Origin: Leclercia sp. S52
Lineage (GTDB): Bacteria > Pseudomonadota > Gammaproteobacteria > Enterobacterales > Enterobacteriaceae
NCBI RefSeq assembly: GCF_039727615.1
Contig: NZ_CP152474.1
Coordinates: forward strand, 4,216,001 to 4,280,000
Length of the DNA stretch: 64,000 nucleotides
Reading direction: 5' to 3'
Both the position numbers and the translations under genes were made by a program. This document shows, one piece after another, positions 8,444 to 16,573 of the stretch. Numbering within the stretch: position 1 is the stretch's first letter; every line of letters begins with the position of its first letter. Below the pieces are notes generated by a model, which worked only from the letters and a program-made list of their open reading frames with translations, made no database searches and was not told the origin of the DNA.

Positions 8444-9340
8444 ATGTCTCAATTTAGCGCTTTCAACTATACACATAATAGAGATAAAGCCATCGCTAAC
8501 TTAATCAACCTGATTGAAGGGATGACCTGCGATGGAAAATTAAGTGAAAAAGAAATGATTTTCCTTGATACGTGGCTGATGGAATCAGACGTCCTTTCCC
8601 AAAATTATTTTGTAAATTGCATTAGAAATAAAATAAGTGAAATCCTTTCTGATGGTGTAGTTGAACAATCTGAATTAGACGAATTGAAAGACCTGCTACA
8701 TGAAATGCAGCGCGGGTTGATGGATACTCCTAACATAGATCTTTACTCCGCAGATTCTGACAAGCATTTACTAGAGGGTCTATGTAAGGGGCTTGCTTCT
8801 GACTATCATTTGAGTGATGAAGAAATCAGCTATTTAAACTGGTTCTTAACTACAAATGCAGCTTTAAAAAGTAACTATCCCGGCAAACATCTTTACGAAC
8901 TGGTTCAATCAATCCTGAGTGATGGAGTGATAACAGACGAAGAACGCACCAAATTATTAGAAGAAATCACTGCTTTTACAGGATCAAATATTTCTGAGGG
9001 TATTGTGGATGGATATTCCACAACATCACCTGTTGACCTAATTGATGATTTTAACCCTACAGATAGTAAAGTTTGTCTCACAGGTAAGTTTCTTTGTGGC
9101 TCCCGTAGGCAATGTGAAAGTGACCTTTTAAAGCTTGGTTGCAAAATTGTTGATCGGGTTACTCAAGATTTGGACTATCTAATTATTGGTGCCCTTAGTT
9201 CTAAGGATTGGAAATTCCAAAGTTTCGGAAGAAAGATAGAACAGGCTATTGATTATCGTGACAATAAAGGAGTTCCGCTCAAAATCCTCAGTGAAGAACA
9301 CTGGCAAACCCTAATGCGTGATAATAATTCCAGATTTTAA
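8444..9340 (+). CDS. TerB-like repeat protein with C-terminal BRCT domain (lysogenic moron)
   Basis: The 298-aa protein has two similar all-helical acidic repeats (about residues 12-90 and 105-180), each with DG.LSEKE or DGVITDEE-type motifs and a WL/WFL core, resembling TerB/DUF533-type modules. After a linker, residues 210-290 read as a BRCT domain of the NAD-ligase type (VCLTGKF...LGCKIVDRVTQDLDYLIIG, split here by a gap). It lies between cI and int on the same strand, with AGGA before ATG 8444 and gaps of 11 and 12 bases to its neighbours, so it should be made from the lysogenic transcript. BRCT domains bind phosphopeptides or DNA ends. Its role in the phage is unknown; lysogenic defence or genome maintenance are possibilities. 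Confidence 0.75.
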   Translation: MSQFSAFNYTHNRDKAIANLINLIEGMTCDGKLSEKEMIFLDTWLMESDVLSQNYFVNCIRNKISEILSDGVVEQSELDELKDLLHEMQRGLMDTPNIDLYSADSDKHLLEGLCKGLASDYHLSDEEISYLNWFLTTNAALKSNYPGKHLYELVQSILSDGVITDEERTKLLEEITAFTGSNISEGIVDGYSTTSPVDLIDDFNPTDSKVCLTGKFLCGSRRQCESDLLKLGCKIVDRVTQDLDYLIIGALSSKDWKFQSFGRKIEQAIDYRDNKGVPLKILSEEHWQTLMRDNNSRF

Positions 9341-9352
9341 TAGGCCTGTAGA

Positions 9353-10438
9353 ATGGCAGTAAGCAAATTAAGCAATGGAAAGTGGCAGGCTCAAGTCTTC
9401 CCCAACGGCAGGGACGGGCGGCGCATTCGCCGTCAGTTCGCTACGAAAGGGGAAGCCTTGGCATTTGAGCGGCACGTTAAAGAACAATCCGAAGACAAGC
9501 CCTGGCTGGGCGAGAAAGCGGACAAGCGGCGCGTTAGGGATTTAGTAACCGCTTGGTATAACGCGCACGGCGTAACACTTGCAGATGGTGAGAAGCGAAA
9601 AAGCGCCATGGAGTTTGCCTGCCTCGCCATGGGTGATCCGCTCGCTACTGAATTTAACGCAAAGCTTTTTTCAACTTACCGCGAACAGCGGTTAAGCGGA
9701 AAAATAACGCGCTCTGACCGAGTGAAGACCGTAACCCCTCGAACAGTAAACCTTGAGCTGGCTTATTTCCGGGCTATGTTCAACGAGCTGAAACGACTTG
9801 ATGACTGGCCCGCGCCCAACCCTCTTGAAAACGTCAGAGAGTTTAAAATTGCTGAGGTGGAGCTGGCCTGGCTGACGGTTGAAGAGGCAACACGTTTGCT
9901 TGAGGAATGCGAGAAAAGCAAAGCGGAAGATTTAACCACCATCGTTAAGATTTGCCTGGCGACTGGCGCACGGTGGGGAGAGGCTGAGAATTTAACGGGC
10001 AAGCAGATCAGCCCGGGCAAGATCACTTTCATTAAAACGAAAGGCAAAAAGAACCGCGCAGTACCAATAAGTGATGAACTTTATAAATTGCTTCCCGAAA
10101 AGCGAACATCAAAGCCCATATTCACTGGCTGCTATTCTGCCTTCAGGGGAGCAATCAAGCGCGCGGGGATCGAGTTGCCAGATGGGCAGCTGTCACACGT
10201 ATTAAGACATACTTTTGCCAGCCATTTTATGATGCGCGGCGGCAATATTTTGGTACTTCAGCGCATCCTGGGTCATACGGATATTAAGGTGACTATGCGC
10301 TATGCGCACTTTGCGCCCGACCATCTCACAGAGGCCGTCACGCTCAACCCTCTTAACCTGATTAGTGGCAGCAAAATGGCAGCAGAGCCAAACACTATGC
10401 GGTACTTTTCCACAATATACGAACTTCTATGTGCCTGA
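9353..10438 (+). CDS. int: P2/186-family tyrosine integrase
   Basis: The 361-aa site-specific recombinase shows the tyrosine recombinase residues: R in GARWGE (near 207), H-x-x-R in HVLRHTF (near 282-285), H in LGHTD (near 307) and the nucleophile Y in MRYAHF (near 316). The N-terminal AP2-like arm-binding part (KWQAQVFPNGRDGRR) precedes a SAM-like core-binding domain. It points at the tRNA-Ile fragment 40 bases downstream, which must be the attachment site. It is co-oriented with cI and the BRCT gene. Confidence 0.93.
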   Translation: MAVSKLSNGKWQAQVFPNGRDGRRIRRQFATKGEALAFERHVKEQSEDKPWLGEKADKRRVRDLVTAWYNAHGVTLADGEKRKSAMEFACLAMGDPLATEFNAKLFSTYREQRLSGKITRSDRVKTVTPRTVNLELAYFRAMFNELKRLDDWPAPNPLENVREFKIAEVELAWLTVEEATRLLEECEKSKAEDLTTIVKICLATGARWGEAENLTGKQISPGKITFIKTKGKKNRAVPISDELYKLLPEKRTSKPIFTGCYSAFRGAIKRAGIELPDGQLSHVLRHTFASHFMMRGGNILVLQRILGHTDIKVTMRYAHFAPDHLTEAVTLNPLNLISGSKMAAEPNTMRYFSTIYELLCA

Positions 10439-10477
10439 TTTTAATGTAACTTGTTGATTTTATTTGTATATAATTCG

Positions 10478-10524
10478 GACTCATAATCGCTTGGTCGCTG
10501 GTTCAAGTCCAGCAGGGGCCACCA
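10478..10524 (+). other. Prophage attachment site: 3' fragment of tRNA-Ile(CAU), ileX type
   Basis: The 47 bases run from the anticodon stem (GACTCATAATCGC) through the variable and T arms to the encoded CCA and match the 3' part of enterobacterial tRNA-Ile2 (anticodon CAT). The D arm and 5' acceptor strand are absent: the sequence upstream is AT-rich phage DNA. The intact tRNA should be rebuilt at the other prophage end, outside the window. It is not a functional tRNA gene. Confidence 0.88.
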
Positions 10525-10531
10525 AATTCAA

Positions 10532-10568
10532 GGGCTTAGACAGGAAACTGGCTAAGCCTTTTTTTGTT
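10532..10568 (+). terminator. Former tRNA-Ile terminator, now separated from its gene
   Basis: Stem GGCTTAG (10533-10539) pairs with CTAAGCC (10552-10558), with CAG/CTG extending it toward a small loop, followed by seven Ts. It lies just after the CCA end of the tRNA fragment and would now end transcripts coming from int. Confidence 0.85.
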
Positions 10569-10703
10569 TTTACCGGCCTGTTCCGGTCATAAAGTTATTC
10601 TCCATACGCCTTATCCTCCAGCCATCATTTCCCGATAATGTCTCGCCACGATATTATTCATTTTTGCTGCCGGGCATTCGAAATCATCACTGCAAGGTCC
10701 ATC

Positions 10704-11072
10704 ATGAAAACATTAACTAAAGAACAAAAAACTAAACCTCGCACGCGTCGTTTACGCAAAAAATTGAGAGTCGGAGAGTTTCAGGAGTTCGGTTTTACGA
10801 TCAGCTTCCGTTTCGATAGCCAACAGTACAACCTTGATCAAGCTCTCGACCACTGGATTGAGTTCGTCGAGGCGCAGGGTTGGGGCTTTGCCGGAGGTGG
10901 TAAAGAGGGGTCTGATATTCTGTCTGGCTATCTGGTCCGCTTTAAGCGAGGAACACTCAATGATGCTGACAGAGAACTCGCGCAGCAGTGGCTCGATAGC
11001 CAGCCTGGTTTTGCCTGCATCCAGTGTACCGAGCTGAGCGATGCCTGGCATGGGCCCTGGACGGAGTGCTAA
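10704..11072 (+). CDS. YggL-like DUF469 protein
   Basis: The 122-aa protein starts at ATG 10704 (MKTLTKEQKTKPRTRRLRKKL...) with AAGG upstream; the frame is open 22 codons further without a ribosome binding site. RRLRKKLRVGEFQEFGF and the C-terminal pattern CTELSDAWHGPW match YggL, a 50S-associated protein of about 108 aa with a basic N-terminus. The divergence from E. coli YggL and the location away from mutY suggest a second, accessory copy. It is the first host-side gene after the att fragment. Its function here is unproven. Confidence 0.75.
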   Translation: MKTLTKEQKTKPRTRRLRKKLRVGEFQEFGFTISFRFDSQQYNLDQALDHWIEFVEAQGWGFAGGGKEGSDILSGYLVRFKRGTLNDADRELAQQWLDSQPGFACIQCTELSDAWHGPWTEC

Positions 11073-11154
11073 GTACCGAGAAAGCTGCTGGACTGGCTCG
11101 TTGATGGACAAAGCCGCCAGGGTTCCTACGCCCTGCTCTCCCCCGCAGAAAGCA

Positions 11155-11192
11155 AAAAGCGCCACCGCAAGTCAATCTTGCGAGGCGCTTTC
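11155..11192. terminator. Bidirectional-looking hairpin between yggL-like gene and bcsZ
   Basis: AAAGCGCC and GGCGCTTT bracket an inner GCAAG/CTTGC stem, making a long GC-rich hairpin between two convergent genes. The A- and T-rich ends serve both strands. A second small hairpin (CCCAAC/GTTGGG) follows at 11200-11213. Confidence 0.7.
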
Positions 11193-11221
11193 CAGAATCC
11201 CAACGGTTGGGAGGGAATAAC

Positions 11222-12211
11222 CTATTTCGCCAGCGACACCAGCATCTTCAGACTCGCAGAATAATAATCCTCCTGGGTCGTGATCTGAGGATCGCCCGCA
11301 GGCAGTTGCCCCATCGCCAGGTCACGGACCGCCAGTAACCCGCCCGCCATCATATAAGGCGCAGGATCGCCGGTGGTGACATTCACCCAGGCAGGCGTCT
11401 GGGTACGGGCAAACCGTCCCCAGTACGCGGTATACGGGGCCATCAGCGGGCTGGAGGCATTCGCCCACTTGATATACAGCGGCACGCGGATCGCATCGTA
11501 GCTAAAGCGCGCCGGCCACTCTTTGGCCGGGGTCACGCGACCGTCGGCGTAGAGCGACACCCAGTCTGCCGGCAGTTGGGTATTGCCGAAGCGCATTTTC
11601 ACCAGCAGCTTCTGTCCGTCGTTGATCAACTCACGCCACACCGTCAGATGACTGCGCTTCGCGAAATCCTCCCAGGCCGGGAAGATGAAATAGGACGGGT
11701 TAAGATTCACATAGCTGTTGAGGTTAAAGCCTTTCGCGCCAGGCAGCATCACGCGGTAACCGGCAAAGCTGATGACGTTGCGGGCCAGCAGCGATTTGGT
11801 GATGGCGTCCGAGGCATTCAGATAGCTGCTGTCATTCCACTGGGTACCCGCTTTTAGCAGCGCCCAGGCGATAAAGGTATCGCCGTCGGTGGCGTTGTTT
11901 CTGTCGGCGATCGGATCCGGCGCAACCGGGTTGTATCGCCAGTAGAACAGCCCGGTCTCGGGATTCTGCAGGTTCTTTTTGGTCCAGCCCCAGATTTTGT
12001 CAAAACCGGCGCGATCGTTGTTACGCACCGCCATCATCATGGCGAAACCCTGCCCCTCAGTGTGGCTCACACTGTTGTTGCCGGTATCAATGATGCGGCC
12101 ATCCGCCATCAAAAATCGCGCTTTGTAGCTGTCCCAGGCGGGGCCGGCCAGGGCCTGATAACTGAACAACAGCCCCAGCACCAGAATCAGGGTTTTACTT
12201 CGCTGCCACAT
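11222..12211 (-). CDS. bcsZ: Periplasmic endo-beta-1,4-glucanase of cellulose synthesis (GH8)
   Basis: The 329-aa GH8 cellulase has a signal peptide ending at about ALA (residues 1-22). The catalytic acid lies in SHTEGQG (E52) and the second essential acid in ATDGD (near 109); SYDAIRVPLY near residue 238 is the conserved C-terminal sugar-binding segment. BcsZ trims or frees nascent cellulose in the periplasm. It is somewhat shorter than E. coli BcsZ (368 aa) and lies last in the operon, after bcsD, with AAGGATC before ATG 12211. Confidence 0.93.
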   Translation of the reverse strand: MWQRSKTLILVLGLLFSYQALAGPAWDSYKARFLMADGRIIDTGNNSVSHTEGQGFAMMMAVRNNDRAGFDKIWGWTKKNLQNPETGLFYWRYNPVAPDPIADRNNATDGDTFIAWALLKAGTQWNDSSYLNASDAITKSLLARNVISFAGYRVMLPGAKGFNLNSYVNLNPSYFIFPAWEDFAKRSHLTVWRELINDGQKLLVKMRFGNTQLPADWVSLYADGRVTPAKEWPARFSYDAIRVPLYIKWANASSPLMAPYTAYWGRFARTQTPAWVNVTTGDPAPYMMAGGLLAVRDLAMGQLPAGDPQITTQEDYYSASLKMLVSLAK

Positions 12212-12220
12212 GGCCGATCC

Positions 12221-12688
12221 TTATTGATTGTTTTGGTATCTGAAATGGATAACCGTAGCCGAGGGGGATGCCTCCCGCCACAGTGATACGTGTGATTTGC
12301 CGCCCTGCTCGCGCAGCCAGCGGGCGTAGAGCCCCTCCAGCACCGCGCTGAAGGCGTGGTTCCACGCCATCTGCTTTGGCTCTTCCGGCGGCACCGGTAT
12401 GGCGGTATGCGCGATGCGGATCGCCGTGTCGCTGGCATCAATATCAATATAGCCCCAGTTGAAGGCCGCGAGCCGGGCATTGATCTGCGCTTCGAGCTCG
12501 CCCACGGTGTGGGCCAGCGCCAGCGGGAAACGTTCGCCCAGCGAGTCGCCCATCTGCACGAGGAACGAGCGGCTCTGCGCTTCGCCGACGTTGGCTACCA
12601 TACTTTCAATCATCACGTGGATCAGCGAAAACCAACCGGACTGCGTCTGTTGATGCTGGTAATACTGTAAAAGCTGTTGGTCATTCAT
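12221..12688 (-). CDS. bcsD: Cellulose synthase subunit BcsD
   Basis: The 155-aa protein fits the BcsD family (156 aa in Komagataeibacter), which forms periplasmic octamers that guide glucan chains into fibrils. ATG 12688 follows GGGGA and touches the bcsC stop (TGATG); a GTG one codon earlier is less likely. Presence of bcsD with bcsO and bcsQ marks a type I-like bcs operon, unlike E. coli (type II), and suggests ordered, possibly more crystalline cellulose. Confidence 0.88.
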   Translation of the reverse strand: MNDQQLLQYYQHQQTQSGWFSLIHVMIESMVANVGEAQSRSFLVQMGDSLGERFPLALAHTVGELEAQINARLAAFNWGYIDIDASDTAIRIAHTAIPVPPEEPKQMAWNHAFSAVLEGLYARWLREQGGKSHVSLWREASPSATVIHFRYQNNQ

Positions 12689-15600
12689 CACTTGTTCCCC
12701 AGAAGGTAGCGGAAGTAGAGGGTCGCGGTACTTTCGTTGTAATCCCCGAAGGTGTCATACCCCACCTGCCCGCCGATGGTCATGTCTTTATTGAGTTTGT
12801 AGTCGGTCGATGCGCGCAGGTTATACCCCAGCCCGTTCTCACTGTTGCCTTTGTAGAACGCCTCTTTGGCGAATCCACGGGACACGTAATCTTCCAGCTG
12901 TCTCTGCATGGCCTTATCGGTCGGGAAGTAAGGGCTCTCATCCTGGGAGTAGGACTGATACCCCACCGACGCCCCTAAGCCCAGCTTCCAGTTGTCGAAC
13001 TTCTGGGTGTAATCCACCGGGAAGGAGACGCTGATGTAATCCTGCGGACTGAAATACCCACCCTGACCGTAGCTGAAGTAGCTCAGGTTCTTGTCAAAGT
13101 TCATGTAGTTCATGTTGATGCCGGCTTTTAACTCGCGATCGGCAGCATAGTACGGACGGAAGTACACACCCGCCGAACCGTTGACGCTGGTGTTGCTCGG
13201 GACGTTCTCACCGATGTAGTCATACACGCCAAACCCGGCATAGAAGCCCGCATCGGTATTGTCATAGCTCAGCTGGGCGCTGCCGCCGTTCTTAGTCACC
13301 TGGCCCCACTTCTTGCCGCTGTACTTATCTTCCACCCCGACGTAGGACAGCAGGCTGTCCACCACCGCACGACGCTCGCCGGTCAGCACCAGCTTGAGGT
13401 AATCCGTCAGCTGCGGCGACCAATGCACGCCACCCACCAGGGTATTCAGATCCTGGCCCAGCGGCGTGGAGCCGACATCAATTTTGTACTGCTCGCCGGT
13501 GAGCGCCATCGCCACTTCGACGCCCTGGGCACTTTGCGAGCCCTGCGACGGCACCTTGATTTTGTCGATGTTCGGCAGCTCAGGCGGCGTGGTGGTGGAG
13601 GCGTTATACAGCTCCTCGGCCACCCCACCCTGGATCAGCGCCCCGGTACCAAACCGGCGGCTGGACTCCTCGGAAGACGTTCCGGCATCGAGGCTGATCG
13701 GCGTGACGTTCACATCCAGACGCGAATCGCCGAACGGCACGGTGGACCACTGCAGCGGGGCCTTGATCTCCGTCAGCTTGCTCAGCCCCTCTTCACCGTC
13801 ACGGGAACGCAGAGCGGTAGAACCCCGCGCCCAGGTGGCGGTTTTGTCCACCAGCATCTCCATCATGTTATCCACCTGACGCAGCGTGCCCGCCTGGGCG
13901 GTTTCCACCGGCAGATCGGTGCGCACGGTGCCCGGCGGCGCGGTCTGCGGATTACGCGCCAGCTGGGCCACCTGCCACGGCATCGCCTGGCCGTAGAGCG
14001 ACGGGGAATCCTCCACGGCGCCCGTGCTGGAGGTGCCGACAAACGGGTTGTCGGCCAGTGCCAGGCCACCCAGCATCGGGGCCGTGTCGCCATTGTTGTT
14101 CTGCAAGCCGAGCAGCTTGCCGCGGGCGGTACGCAGATAGCTCATCGCCTGCTGATGATTGCCCTGGGCCTCGGAGACCCGGGCCAGCAGCAGTAAGCGT
14201 TCCGGGGTGCTGTCGTTGGTCAGCCCGGCGGAAAGTTGCTTCGCTTTCTCCACGTTGTTGCTGGCAAGGGCCACGTCGATGGCTCCGGCGCGCGCATCCT
14301 GCTGCGGCGTGTCGCGGGTCATCAGGTAGTCGTAAACCACCCCGGCCTCTTTGTTCATCTTCCCGGACTGATAGACGCGGGCCATGGCAAACATCAGGTC
14401 GGTGTTCTGCGGATCGTTTTGCATGGCGCGGATCAGCTTGTCGTAAGCCGCCGCGTAGTTGCCCTGCACGCGCAGACGATCGGCCTCGTTGATCACGTAG
14501 CCGTTGCGAATGCTTGCCAGCTGGGTCGGAGTACTGCGCGACTGCAGTTCCGGGCTGGCAAGCCAGGCCTGAGCTTCGCTGCCCAGCCCCGCCTGATTCA
14601 GGACCGCCACCTGATCGGCATAGTCCCCGGCGTTACCCTGCACGCCGCGGCGCATGTTGTCGTGGACCACGCTCACCGCAGTGGTGACATCGCCGCTCTG
14701 GGCCAGCATCCGCGCCAGCTTGCCGGCATCGGCCGGGCTCTGCGGCGGACGTGCCGCCAGCGCTTTCAGGGTGTTGGCCGCCGCGGTCCGGTCGCCCTGG
14801 GCCAGATAGCGTTCGGCGACATCCATCTGCAGGTTGTAATTCACCCGCTGGGACAGCTCGCGCATGTCGCCGTTCTGACTGGAGGCCGGGATGCGCGACA
14901 GCAGCGTTTGCGACTGCTGCCAGGCATTGTTTTCGCTGGCGAACAGGGCCGCCGCGTAGAGTTCACTGTTGCTGGCGTTCGGGCGGAAGGCTGGCGTCAT
15001 CACGTTAGCCGCCTCCGCGCTGCGCCCCTGCTTCTGCAGCAGTCGGGCTAAATCCAGACGCAGCCAGGGATCGGACGGATAGCGGGCCGTGCCCTGCTGT
15101 AACAGAGCGATGGCGCGCTGCGGATCGCCGTTAGCCGCGGCCTGCTGGGCCTGACGACGCAGCGGATCGGTCGGGTTGCCGCCGGAGACGCGCGGTTGCA
15201 GCCTCGCCTGCAGGCTGGCGGGCAGGGTCTGCAACATCGCCTGGGCTTCGGCGGTTTTGTTCTGCTCGCGCAGGACGTAGTAGAGGTTTTCCCGCGCCGA
15301 GCCGTTATTGGGTTGCTCGGTCAGCAGGCCGCGCAGGGTCTGTTCTGCCGCGGTGTAGTCTTTGTTATGCCGCTGGACGTCGGCGCGGAACAGCTTCGCC
15401 GCCGCCCCCTGCTCGCCGCTGCGCTGGGTCAGGGGCGCGCTCAGGACCAGCGCCTGGCTGACATTGCCCTGCTTGTAAGCCGCCTGCGCCTGGGCCAGCT
15501 GTCCGTAGAATTCGGCGTCCTGCGCCTGCTGCTTACGCTCGTCAGAAGCCGCACCGCCAAGGCTGGCCGCACGGTTAAGATACTGCGCCCCTGCGGCGTA

Positions 15601-16560
15601 GTCGCCCTTGCGCAGGGCGACATAGCCCATCCCGGCCAGCGCATCGGCATCTTCCGGGTTGGCCTTCAGCACCTGCTCAAACTGGCCGCGGGCGGTATCG
15701 GTATTGCCGCTGTTCAGCGCCGCATAGCCTTCGCCTTTTGCCGCCCCGCCGATGCTCTTGCGGTAGTGATCCTGCACCGCGGTATCGTTCGGATGACGCT
15801 GGAGGAAGGTCTGGTAATAAGCTTCGTCGCCCGCCTGCGGCCCCAGCCACAGCAGGGCCTGACGCAGGGATTTATCCGCATCCTGACTGCCGCTCGCCAG
15901 ATCCTGCAGGATGTTCATCCCCTCGCGACGGGTACTTTCCTGATAGGTCAGCACTTTGCCCAGCGCGATTTTGACGTTGTTATCCTGCGGATACTGGACG
16001 CGCAGCTGACGCAGCTCGCTCACCGCCTGTGGATAGAGGGACTTATCCCCCGCCATGGTCAGATAGTACTCCGGCGCCAGGCTCGGCGGCGGCTGGTTGC
16101 CGGTGAACAGGCTCTGCCAGGTGGCCAGCGCGGCGGGAATGTTGCCGCTGCGCGCCTGCTGACGGGCCAGCTCCAGCTGCCCACGCGGCACCTGCTGCAT
16201 CTGTTTGGCGTTATCCAGCGCCTGCAGATTCGCATCCTGCGGCGAGACCGCCGTTAAGCGCTCGCGCCACTGGGCTGCCCCTTTGATGTCGCCGGCCTGC
16301 TGCGACCAGAGGGCCATCAGGTACAGCGCCTGGGTGTTGTTGGCGTCGACCATCAGCACTTTTTTCAGCGATTCCATCGCCAGATTATCGTGAGACTTTT
16401 CGTGCCAGTAGTTGGCCTGATCGAACAGCGCTTTCAGCGCCGGGTTATTGGCCGACTGCGCGGCATCCGCCGCCTGGGCACCCTGGATGCCCCCGATCGC
16501 CAGCCCGCTGACCAGGCAAAGTACAGGCAGATGTCCGGCGGTTTTGTTTTTATTGTCCAT
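12688..16560 (-). CDS. bcsC: Cellulose export protein BcsC (TPR scaffold plus outer-membrane barrel)
   Basis: About 1290 aa: signal peptide ending at IQGAQA, some 18-20 tetratricopeptide repeats across roughly residues 40-850, a linker, then a C-terminal beta-barrel (about residues 950-1290) ending in an aromatic-rich strand with YFRYLLGNK. It carries cellulose through the periplasm and outer membrane. ATG 16560 (MDNKNK) is chosen for its clean signal peptide; a GTG at 16581 would overlap the bcsB end and is an alternative. It is longer than E. coli BcsC (about 1157 aa). Confidence 0.93.
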   Translation of the reverse strand: MDNKNKTAGHLPVLCLVSGLAIGGIQGAQAADAAQSANNPALKALFDQANYWHEKSHDNLAMESLKKVLMVDANNTQALYLMALWSQQAGDIKGAAQWRERLTAVSPQDANLQALDNAKQMQQVPRGQLELARQQARSGNIPAALATWQSLFTGNQPPPSLAPEYYLTMAGDKSLYPQAVSELRQLRVQYPQDNNVKIALGKVLTYQESTRREGMNILQDLASGSQDADKSLRQALLWLGPQAGDEAYYQTFLQRHPNDTAVQDHYRKSIGGAAKGEGYAALNSGNTDTARGQFEQVLKANPEDADALAGMGYVALRKGDYAAGAQYLNRAASLGGAASDERKQQAQDAEFYGQLAQAQAAYKQGNVSQALVLSAPLTQRSGEQGAAAKLFRADVQRHNKDYTAAEQTLRGLLTEQPNNGSARENLYYVLREQNKTAEAQAMLQTLPASLQARLQPRVSGGNPTDPLRRQAQQAAANGDPQRAIALLQQGTARYPSDPWLRLDLARLLQKQGRSAEAANVMTPAFRPNASNSELYAAALFASENNAWQQSQTLLSRIPASSQNGDMRELSQRVNYNLQMDVAERYLAQGDRTAAANTLKALAARPPQSPADAGKLARMLAQSGDVTTAVSVVHDNMRRGVQGNAGDYADQVAVLNQAGLGSEAQAWLASPELQSRSTPTQLASIRNGYVINEADRLRVQGNYAAAYDKLIRAMQNDPQNTDLMFAMARVYQSGKMNKEAGVVYDYLMTRDTPQQDARAGAIDVALASNNVEKAKQLSAGLTNDSTPERLLLLARVSEAQGNHQQAMSYLRTARGKLLGLQNNNGDTAPMLGGLALADNPFVGTSSTGAVEDSPSLYGQAMPWQVAQLARNPQTAPPGTVRTDLPVETAQAGTLRQVDNMMEMLVDKTATWARGSTALRSRDGEEGLSKLTEIKAPLQWSTVPFGDSRLDVNVTPISLDAGTSSEESSRRFGTGALIQGGVAEELYNASTTTPPELPNIDKIKVPSQGSQSAQGVEVAMALTGEQYKIDVGSTPLGQDLNTLVGGVHWSPQLTDYLKLVLTGERRAVVDSLLSYVGVEDKYSGKKWGQVTKNGGSAQLSYDNTDAGFYAGFGVYDYIGENVPSNTSVNGSAGVYFRPYYAADRELKAGINMNYMNFDKNLSYFSYGQGGYFSPQDYISVSFPVDYTQKFDNWKLGLGASVGYQSYSQDESPYFPTDKAMQRQLEDYVSRGFAKEAFYKGNSENGLGYNLRASTDYKLNKDMTIGGQVGYDTFGDYNESTATLYFRYLLGNK

Positions 16561-16573
16561 AGTGTTACCACCC

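Larger units (their letters stand above)
1..10524. mobile_element. P2/186-family prophage, integrase-proximal end
   Basis: The gene order is that of the early end of P2/186 phages: integrase and CI repressor on the plus strand, then divergent Apl/Cox, CII, Fil, small early genes, Dam and replication protein A on the minus strand, then an accessory slot. The CI and CII proteins look like phage 186 rather than P2 (bipartite CI, CP76-type CII). The right boundary is a 3' fragment of tRNA-Ile(CAU) at 10478-10524 next to int. The left part, with packaging, capsid and tail genes and the reconstituted tRNA, lies outside the window, so I cannot say whether the phage is complete. Confidence 0.9.

Noticed and set aside
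11073..11221. In-frame continuation after the YggL-like stop (KLLDWLVDGQSRQ...)
   Set aside because: It runs through the hairpin and into the antisense of bcsZ; the YggL-like protein already ends at the expected family length.
13423..16257. Long plus-strand frames opposite bcsC
   Set aside because: Antisense shadows of the TPR-coding strand, with His/Arg-rich translations of no known family.
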